Assembly (NCBI GenBank): GCA_046727735.1
Contig: JBKPDF010000008.1
Location: 71,218 to 135,217, forward strand
Reading direction: 5' to 3'
Origin: AP-16 sp046727735
Lineage (GTDB): Bacteria; Pseudomonadota; Alphaproteobacteria; Rhizobiales; Xanthobacteraceae
DNA: 64,000 nt
The notes beneath the pieces were generated by a model. The model was given only the letters and a program-made list of their open reading frames with translations, did no database searches and had not been told where the DNA came from. The position numbers and the translations under genes are program-made. Shown in pieces: positions 58,068-64,000 of this stretch (position 1 is its first letter; the number at the start of each line of letters is the position of its first letter).

Positions 58068-59954
58068 ATGAGCGCGAGCGGTCTGCTGTTCCAGGCGCTC
58101 GGCGGGCTCGCTGCCGCATCGGGGCTGTTCTTCGTCGCCGCCGGGCTATCGCTGATCTTCGGCGTGACCCGGATCATCAATATCGCCCATGGCTCGCTGT
58201 ACATGCTCGGCACCTATGTGGCGGCGAGCATCGCCAACCACGTCGGCGGCGCGCTCGGGTTCTGGGGCGGCATTCCGGTGACGGCGATTCTGATCGGGCT
58301 TCTCGGCGCGGCGATCGAGATCGTATTGCTGCGCCGGATTTATCGCGCGCCGGAGCTGTTCCAGCTGCTCGCGACGTTCGCGCTGGTGCTCATCATCAAC
58401 GACGCGGCGCTGTGGATCTGGGGCCCCGAGGACGTGCTCGGACCACGCGCTCCGGGCCTGCGCGGCGCCGTCGCAATCCTCGGCCGCCATCTGCCGAGCT
58501 ACGATGTGTTCCTGATCGCGGCCGGACCCGCGGTGCTGATCGCGCTGCATCTGATGCTGACGCGCACCCGGTTTGGCCGGCTGATCCGCGCTGCCACCCA
58601 GGATCGGGAGATGCTCGGCGCGCTCGGCGTCAACCAGGCACTGCTGTTCACTGGGGTCTTCGCGCTTGGCTCGCTGCTCTCGGGGCTCGGCGGCGCGCTG
58701 CAGGTGGCGCGGGAGCCCGCCAACCTGCTTATGGATCTGACCGTGATCAGCGATGCCTTCGTGGTCGTGGTGGTCGGAGGCATGGGCTCCATTCCGGGCG
58801 CCTATTTGGCCGCTGTGGTGATCGCCGAGGTCAAGGCGCTCTGCATCAGCATCGGCGTCGTGAGCGTGGCGGGTACCGCCATCAACGTGTCCAAGCTCAC
58901 GCTCGTCGCCGAGTTTCTGGTCATGGCGGTGGTGCTGGTCGCGCGGCCCTATGGGTTGCTTGGGCGCGCGCAGAGCATGGTGCGCAGCTTCGCCGAGCCC
59001 GAGGATCCGCTGCGGCCTGGCGGACGCGCACTGCGAGCGCTCGGTATCGGCGTGGTGCTGGCCCTTGCGTTCATGCCCTTCGCCGCGCGCGGCTCCCCGT
59101 ATCTCTTGGTGCTCGGCATCGACGTGCTGATCGCCGTGCTGTTTGCGGCGAGCCTGCATTTCATCATGGGGCCGGGCGGCATGCATTCGTTCGGCCATGC
59201 GGCCTATTTCGGCCTCGGCGCCTACGCCGCGGCGCTGCTGGTGAAATGGTTCGCCCTATCGATGCCGCCCGCGCTCCTTGCCGCCCCGGTCGCCGCCCTC
59301 CTGGGCGCCGCGCTGTTCGGTTGGTTCGCGGTGCGGCTTTCGGGCGTCTACTTGGCCATGCTCACGCTGGCCTTCGCGCAGATCGTATGGTCGATCGTGT
59401 TCCAGTGGAGCGAGGTCACCGGCGGCTCGAACGGCATCTTGGGCATATGGCCGACGGCACCGTTCGACGATCGCGCCGCGTTGTTCTGGCTCGCGGCCGC
59501 ACTGGCGATCGCAGGCGTGTGGCTGCTGCGGCGGTTCTTGTTCGCACCGTTCGGCTATGCGATGCGGGCCGGACGGGATTCGCCGCTGCGCGCGGAGGCC
59601 ATCGGGATCGACGTCAAACGCGTGCACTGGATCGGTTTCATCATCGCGGGTGCGGTCTGCGGGGTCGCGGGCGGCATCTTCGCGTTCGCCAAGGGTTCGA
59701 TCTCGCCGGAGACGATCGACGTCTCGCGTTCGATCAACGGCCTCGTCATGGTGCTGCTCGGCGGCATCCAGACGCTGAGCGGCCCGATTGTCGGGGCCTC
59801 GGTGTTCGCCGTTCTGCAGGATAACATCATGCGCCAGACCGAATATTGGCGCGCGCTGCTCGGCGGCGTCATTCTGCTGTTGGTATTGGCGTTCCCGGCC
59901 GGGATTGTCGGCGGCCTCGCCAGGCTCGCTGCCGGATGGCGGAGGCTCCCGTGA
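58068..59954 (+). CDS. Fused LivH-LivM ABC transporter permease
   Basis: A 628-residue membrane protein that contains both permeases. Residues 1-300 are LivH-like (GLSLIFGVTRIINIAHGSLYML, VVGGMGSIPGAYLAAVVIAE). Residues 340-628 are LivM-like (LIAVLFAASLHFIMGPGGMHSFGHAAYFGLGAY by position, GVYLAMLTLAFAQIVWS, VMVLLGGIQTLSGPIVG). Some 16 or more helices are present. The two halves are normally separate genes. It lies 217 bases after the binding protein and overlaps the ATPase gene. Confidence 0.92.
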   Translation: MSASGLLFQALGGLAAASGLFFVAAGLSLIFGVTRIINIAHGSLYMLGTYVAASIANHVGGALGFWGGIPVTAILIGLLGAAIEIVLLRRIYRAPELFQLLATFALVLIINDAALWIWGPEDVLGPRAPGLRGAVAILGRHLPSYDVFLIAAGPAVLIALHLMLTRTRFGRLIRAATQDREMLGALGVNQALLFTGVFALGSLLSGLGGALQVAREPANLLMDLTVISDAFVVVVVGGMGSIPGAYLAAVVIAEVKALCISIGVVSVAGTAINVSKLTLVAEFLVMAVVLVARPYGLLGRAQSMVRSFAEPEDPLRPGGRALRALGIGVVLALAFMPFAARGSPYLLVLGIDVLIAVLFAASLHFIMGPGGMHSFGHAAYFGLGAYAAALLVKWFALSMPPALLAAPVAALLGAALFGWFAVRLSGVYLAMLTLAFAQIVWSIVFQWSEVTGGSNGILGIWPTAPFDDRAALFWLAAALAIAGVWLLRRFLFAPFGYAMRAGRDSPLRAEAIGIDVKRVHWIGFIIAGAVCGVAGGIFAFAKGSISPETIDVSRSINGLVMVLLGGIQTLSGPIVGASVFAVLQDNIMRQTEYWRALLGGVILLLVLAFPAGIVGGLARLAAGWRRLP

Positions 59955-60724
59955 CCGTGCTGTCGGTTTCGCATTTGGCGAAATCGTTCGGAGCCTTGCG
60001 GGCCGTCAACGACGTGAGCTTTTCGATCGCCGAGGGCGAGTTCTTGGCGTTGATCGGGCCGAACGGCGCCGGCAAGTCGACCTGCTTCAACATGATCAAC
60101 GGCCAGCTCAAGCCCAACGCCGGCGAAATCCGCTTCGCCGGGCGCGACATCGCCGGCCTGCCGCCGCGCTCGATTTTTCGTCTCGGCGTCGGCCGCACGT
60201 TTCAGATTGCGGCGACGTTCGGCTCGATGACCGCGATCGAGAACGTGCAAACCGCGCTCATTTCCCATGCGGGGGACACCTACCGATTCTGGCGCCCTGC
60301 CGCCGCCCAGCATCGCGAGCGAGCGCTGGCCCTGCTCGATCGAGTGGGCATGCGCGAGGCCGCCTTCCGCGCGAGCCGCGAGCTCGCCTATGGCGACAGC
60401 AAGCGCCTCGAATTCGCGGTGGCGCTCGCCAACGAGCCTCGGCTGCTGTTGATGGACGAGCCGACCGCCGGGATGGCGCCGCGCGAACGCAACGAGCTGA
60501 TTGCGCTCGTCAAGCGTCTCGTCGTCGAGCGAAAAATATCGGTGCTGTTCACCGAGCATTCGATGGACGTGGTGTTCGCTTTCGCCGACCGCATCATCGT
60601 CATGGCGCGCGGGCGGTTGATCGCCGATGGGGACGCTAAATCGATCCGCGAAAATCCGCGTGTGCAAGAAGTCTATTTCGGCACCGGCAAAGCGTTCGAG
60701 CCCAGGCCGCAATTGGCGCGATGA
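59951..60724 (+). CDS. ABC transporter ATP-binding protein, LivG type
   Basis: A 257-residue ATPase. Walker A is GPNGAGKSTCFNMING, the signature region ELAYGDSKRLEFAVALA and Walker B LLLMDEPTAGMAPRE with FTEHSMDVVF. GTG 59951 has GGAGG five bases upstream and overlaps the permease stop; an ATG at 59936 is the alternative. It works with the LivF-type ATPase that follows. Confidence 0.93.
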   Translation: MTVLSVSHLAKSFGALRAVNDVSFSIAEGEFLALIGPNGAGKSTCFNMINGQLKPNAGEIRFAGRDIAGLPPRSIFRLGVGRTFQIAATFGSMTAIENVQTALISHAGDTYRFWRPAAAQHRERALALLDRVGMREAAFRASRELAYGDSKRLEFAVALANEPRLLLMDEPTAGMAPRERNELIALVKRLVVERKISVLFTEHSMDVVFAFADRIIVMARGRLIADGDAKSIRENPRVQEVYFGTGKAFEPRPQLAR

Positions 60725-61452
60725 CCTCCGAGACCATGCTAAACGTCGACAATCTGAGCGCGTGGTACGGCGCCGCGCAGATCCTTTACGACGTGACGCT
60801 TCAGGTCAACCGCGGCGAGGTCGTCGCCCTGATGGGCCGCAACGGCGCCGGCAAGTCGACCACCATGAAGACCATCATGGGCATGCTGCCGCGGCGGAAA
60901 GGAACCGCGCGGTTCAACGGCCGAGACATTTCGCGGCTCGAACCCTACCAAATCGCGCGGCTCGGGCTCGGCTTCACGCCGGAAGACCGCCGGATCTTCG
61001 CCGATCTGACGGTCGTCGAGAACCTCGACGTCGGCCGCCAGCCCCCGCGGACATTCGCCGATGGAGCGCCGGCGCCGTCCTGGACGGCGGAAAAGCTGTT
61101 CGCGCTGTTTCCCAATCTCGCCGAGCGGCGCGATCATCTCGGCAGTCAAATGAGCGGCGGCGAGCAGCAGATGCTCACGGTGGCGCGCACGCTGATGGGC
61201 AATCCGCTGCTCGTGCTGCTCGACGAACCCTCCGAAGGCGTGGCACCGGTCATCGTCGAGCAAATGGCGAACACGATCGTCGAGCTCAAGGCCGAAGGCC
61301 TGTCGCTGCTCTTATCCGAGCAAAACCTGCACTTTGCCGCGCTCGTCGCTGACCGGGTTTATCTGCTGGAAAAAGGCCATACCCGCTGGCAAGGCAGAAT
61401 GCCGGATCTGCTCGAAAATACCGAGATCCAGCGCTCATTTCTCACGGTGTGA
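60721..61452 (+). CDS. ABC transporter ATP-binding protein, LivF type
   Basis: A 243-residue ATPase. Walker A is GRNGAGKSTTMKTIMGM, the signature MSGGEQQMLTVARTLMG and Walker B LVLLDEPSEGVAPV with LLSEQNLHFA. The ATG overlaps the LivG stop (ATGA). It ends the operon and is convergent with the molybdenum hydroxylase. Confidence 0.94.
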   Translation: MTSETMLNVDNLSAWYGAAQILYDVTLQVNRGEVVALMGRNGAGKSTTMKTIMGMLPRRKGTARFNGRDISRLEPYQIARLGLGFTPEDRRIFADLTVVENLDVGRQPPRTFADGAPAPSWTAEKLFALFPNLAERRDHLGSQMSGGEQQMLTVARTLMGNPLLVLLDEPSEGVAPVIVEQMANTIVELKAEGLSLLLSEQNLHFAALVADRVYLLEKGHTRWQGRMPDLLENTEIQRSFLTV

Positions 61453-61473
61453 GCTTGCACCAATCATGGCATT

Positions 61474-61562
61474 GTCATGCCCCGCGAATGCGGGGCATCC
61501 AGTAACCTCGGCCTATGGTGATGCAGGGAGTACTGGGTCGCCCGCATTCGCGGGCGATGACA
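61474..61562. repeat. Interspersed inverted repeat between convergent genes
   Basis: Left unit gtcatgccccgcgaatgcgg and right unit cccgcattcgcgggcgatgac, with agtaacc/gtactgggt inner segments. It contains the hairpin atgccccgcgaatgcggggcat. It could also terminate transcription from both sides, though no T-run is obvious. Confidence 0.75.
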
Positions 61563-61582
61563 GGCAGCGATGTGGCGGCCGC

Positions 61583-63880
61583 TCAGCAGCACTTTCGCAG
61601 TATCCTCCGCAACCTCTGCGGCGTGATCGGTAGCTCCGTCATCGCTCCCGGGACCCCGACGGCGTCGTCCACCGCGGCGGCGATCGCGGCGCCGACGGCA
61701 TTGACGCCGCCCTCGCCCGCGCCTTTGAGGCCCAGGAAATTGAGCGGGCTCGGCGCATCCTCCGTGATCATCACGTCGATCGGCGGCACTTCGCGCGCCG
61801 TGGGAATCAAATAATCGGCGAACGTGATCGCGAGCGGCTCGCCGCGCTCGTCATAGGCGAACTCCTCGAACAGCGCGCCGCCGATGCCCTGCGCGGCGCC
61901 GCCCGCGAGCTGGCCTTCGATCAGCATCGGATTGACCGCCTTGCCGACGTCGTAGGCGATCAGGTAGCGCTCGATCTTCACCTCGCCGGTATCGCCGTCG
62001 ACCCGGACCACCGCGATGTGCACGCCGTACGGATAGGTCATGTGATCGCTGCGGAAGGTGCCTTCGGCGGCGAGCGGCGAAGCGCGGTTTGCATCGGCCC
62101 GCGACGCTGCGAGCGTGCGCGCGACCTCTGCGAGCTTGATCGAAGGCGCGGTGCCAACATCGGTACGCACGACCTCTCCGTCGCGAATGTCGAGCGCGGC
62201 GGCCGGGGCTTGCAACAGCTCGGCCGCGGCCCGGATCGCGTTGTCGCGCAGCGCCGCCGCGGCGATGCGCGTCGCCTCGCCGGTCATCACCGTCACGCGC
62301 GATGCGAACGCTCCCGCGCCGTGCTCGATGCGATCGGTTTGGCCGTGCACGACGCGCACGCACGCATACTCGACGCCGAGCGCATCGGCGCAGATCTGCG
62401 CTATCGCGGTCTCGACGCCCTGGCCGACCGAGGCGACCCCGGTCACCAGTTCGACCGTGCCGTCAGGATCGACGGAGATGCGCACAGTGTCCGACGGGCC
62501 CAGGCCGCTTTTCTCGACGAACAGCGCAAGCCCCGCGCCGACCCGCTCGCCCGCGGCGCGCCGGTTTTGCAGCTTGCGCTGCAGCGTGGGCCAGTCGATT
62601 CGCGCGAGCGCCTTGTCCAGCAACCGGACGTAATCGCCGGAATCGAGCACGACTTGGGTGCCGAGCGTGCCGAGCACGCGGCGGTACGGCATCTCCAAGC
62701 TGGCGATCAGGTTGCGGCGACGCACTTCGATGGCATCGAGCCCGGTCTCGGCCGCGATCGCATCGAGGAGACGCTCGCGCACGAACGTGCTCTCGAACCG
62801 CCCGGGTGCTCGGTAGGTGCCGCACGGCGTCTTGTTGGTCAGCCGCACCCGCCCTAGCACCCGGTAGGCGGGAACGCGATAAGGCCCGGGCAGCATCGCG
62901 GCAGCGAGATCCGGAACGGTCACCGCGTGCGTGCGCAAATAGGCACCCTGGTCGTGGAAAAACTCGTCCTCGATCGCCAGGATGTTCGCGTCCCGATCGA
63001 GCGCCGCGCGAATGCGATGCTGCTGCTGGCGCGAGTGGTTGGTCGCGATCAGATGTTCGCGGCGGTCCTCGATCCATTTCACCGGCCGCCGCAACGCGAG
63101 CGCCGCGGCGCATGCCAGCACGTCCTCGGGATAGAGCTCGCCGCGGACCCCGAAGCCGCCGCCGACGTGCCCCTCGTAGAGCTGTACGGAGGCCGCCGGA
63201 CGGCCGAGCATGCGGGCGATCTGATCGCGGTTCCAGTGCGGCACCTTGGCGGCACCGTAAAGCTCCAGCACGTCGCGCGCCGCGTCATAGCGCGCGATCG
63301 CACCGCGGGTCTCCATCGGCACGGCGGAATGCCGGCCGATCGTCAGATCGAGCGTGACGACTGCGTGCGCGTTGCGAAACGCGGCCTCGACGTCGCCGTA
63401 GCCCTTGCGGATCAACGCCGCCTCGGTCGACAGGTTTGGCGCGAACTCACCGGGCTCGTCTTCGGCGCGCAACCGCACAGCGAGCTCGCCGGCTTCGATC
63501 GTGACCAGTTCGGCTGCGTCCTCGGCGAGGTAGGCATCCTCGGCGAACACCACCGCGACCGGCTCGCCGACGTACCGCACACGGTCGCTCGCCAGCACGG
63601 GTTGTCGATAGGCCTCGAGGCCTTCGACTCGCGTCAGGCGAAAATCGATCGGAGGAATTTCTCTCACGTCTACGGCCGTCCACACGGCGTGGACGCCCGG
63701 AACGGCGCGCGCAGCGGCGACGGCGACAGAACGAACCATGGCGTGCGCGTACGGCGAGCGCACGACACGCATGTGGAGCTGATGCGGAAAGGAGACGTCG
63801 GCCGCGAACGTGCCGCGGCCGGTGACGAGCGGAAGATCCTCGAGCCGCCGGACCGAGCGGCCGACGAACCTGGTTTTCAT
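61583..63880 (-). CDS. Molybdopterin-binding xanthine dehydrogenase-family large subunit
   Basis: A 765-residue molybdenum hydroxylase large subunit. It has the N-terminal GRGTFAADVSFPHQLHMRVVRSPYAHA (by position), EGHVGGGFGVRGELYPED and GTYRAPGRFESTFVRE cofactor loops and the active-site glutamate E723 in KGAGEGGVNAVG. Such subunits work with FAD and 2Fe-2S partners to hydroxylate aromatic or aldehyde substrates. The partners are not in the window and may lie beyond its right edge. ATG 63880 (MKTRFVGRSVRR) is standard. Carbon monoxide dehydrogenase-like function is not supported because the CuSMo loop is absent. Confidence 0.92.
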   Translation of the reverse strand: MKTRFVGRSVRRLEDLPLVTGRGTFAADVSFPHQLHMRVVRSPYAHAMVRSVAVAAARAVPGVHAVWTAVDVREIPPIDFRLTRVEGLEAYRQPVLASDRVRYVGEPVAVVFAEDAYLAEDAAELVTIEAGELAVRLRAEDEPGEFAPNLSTEAALIRKGYGDVEAAFRNAHAVVTLDLTIGRHSAVPMETRGAIARYDAARDVLELYGAAKVPHWNRDQIARMLGRPAASVQLYEGHVGGGFGVRGELYPEDVLACAAALALRRPVKWIEDRREHLIATNHSRQQQHRIRAALDRDANILAIEDEFFHDQGAYLRTHAVTVPDLAAAMLPGPYRVPAYRVLGRVRLTNKTPCGTYRAPGRFESTFVRERLLDAIAAETGLDAIEVRRRNLIASLEMPYRRVLGTLGTQVVLDSGDYVRLLDKALARIDWPTLQRKLQNRRAAGERVGAGLALFVEKSGLGPSDTVRISVDPDGTVELVTGVASVGQGVETAIAQICADALGVEYACVRVVHGQTDRIEHGAGAFASRVTVMTGEATRIAAAALRDNAIRAAAELLQAPAAALDIRDGEVVRTDVGTAPSIKLAEVARTLAASRADANRASPLAAEGTFRSDHMTYPYGVHIAVVRVDGDTGEVKIERYLIAYDVGKAVNPMLIEGQLAGGAAQGIGGALFEEFAYDERGEPLAITFADYLIPTAREVPPIDVMITEDAPSPLNFLGLKGAGEGGVNAVGAAIAAAVDDAVGVPGAMTELPITPQRLRRILRKCC

Positions 63881-63900
63881 GTGACGGACGAGCCGCTTTC

Positions 63901-63947
63901 ACCTCTCCCCGGAGGGGAGAGGTCGATCCTCGCCGAAGGCGAGGATC
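63901..63947. repeat. Palindromic repeat upstream of the molybdenum hydroxylase
   Basis: Hairpin acctctcccc-gga-ggggagaggt (63901-63923) followed by gatcctcgcc-gaa-ggcgaggatc (63925-63947). It is the left part of a composite element of the kind at 6735 and 17478, continuing toward the window edge (gggtgtgggggtt). Confidence 0.82.
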
Positions 63948-64000
63948 GGGTGTGGGGGTTACGCTCTGCCGTCTCGAAGAAGATCCGAGGGGCCGCCCCC

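Noticed and set aside
61583..63880. Carbon monoxide dehydrogenase large subunit CoxL
   Set aside because: The form I CoxL active-site cysteine loop was not seen; the protein fits the broader xanthine dehydrogenase family.
1..64000. CRISPR arrays, tRNA and rRNA genes, insertion sequences, prophage genes
   Set aside because: The repeats seen are palindromic elements at dispersed sites, not regularly spaced direct repeats. No transposase, integrase, tRNA cloverleaf or rRNA segment was recognised.

Overview
The window looks like chromosome from a high-GC alphaproteobacterium of the order Hyphomicrobiales, most like the Bradyrhizobium/Rhodopseudomonas/Xanthobacteraceae area. This rests on gene content and style: a urt-ure block, split paa genes, many two- to four-base stop/start overlaps, secreted small proteins typical of that group, and abundant interspersed palindromic repeats. 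No rRNA, tRNA, CRISPR array, insertion sequence or phage gene was seen. The taxonomic call is inference.

Region 1 (1-12979, minus strand) is a nitrogen-scavenging block. A urea ABC transporter (urtABCDE) leads into urease structural and maturation genes (ureD, ureA, ureB, a GFA-domain gene, ureC, ureE, ureF, ureG), followed by an amidase cut by the left edge. A consensus sigma-54 promoter (-24/-12) lies upstream of urtA with two NtrC-like sites further out. Different palindromic repeats sit at several junctions, and one lies inside the 5' end of ureF.

Region 2 (12980-19088): a chromate transporter chrA, convergent with a succinate-semialdehyde-type dehydrogenase, then paaG-paaI-paaK for phenylacetate degradation on the plus strand.

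Region 3 (19089-21558): a TPR protein and two small exported proteins. Region 4 (21678-28322): paaABCDE (phenylacetyl-CoA epoxidase) on the minus strand with a clear promoter, a TetR regulator, a divergent small-ORF/azoreductase operon with three operator-like repeats, and the PaaX repressor. The azoreductase appears to carry a 3' frameshift.

Region 5 (28559-33718): exported and envelope proteins (His-rich protein, Omp25-like barrel, phosphoesterase, TAXI-family solute receptor, Sel1-type membrane protein). Region 6 (34452-40155): a copper-handling cluster, DUF2946 protein, PCu(A)C chaperone, predicted barrel, CopC, a CopD-cytochrome c-thioredoxin-like fusion, and a cytochrome c/beta-propeller protein. 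This is the least ordinary part of the window.

Region 7 (40164-54233): catabolic genes: MaoC-like hydratase, PaiB-like flavoprotein, ThDP decarboxylase, three acyl-CoA dehydrogenases, an odd CoA-transferase preceded by a truncated HigA-type antitoxin, a fumarase-superfamily lyase, a cyclase and an SDR. Region 8 (54610-64000): a Tat-exported amidase, a branched-chain amino acid/amide-type ABC transporter with fused permeases, and a molybdenum hydroxylase large subunit. Several of these enzymes lack the expected catalytic residue, which is noted entry by entry.
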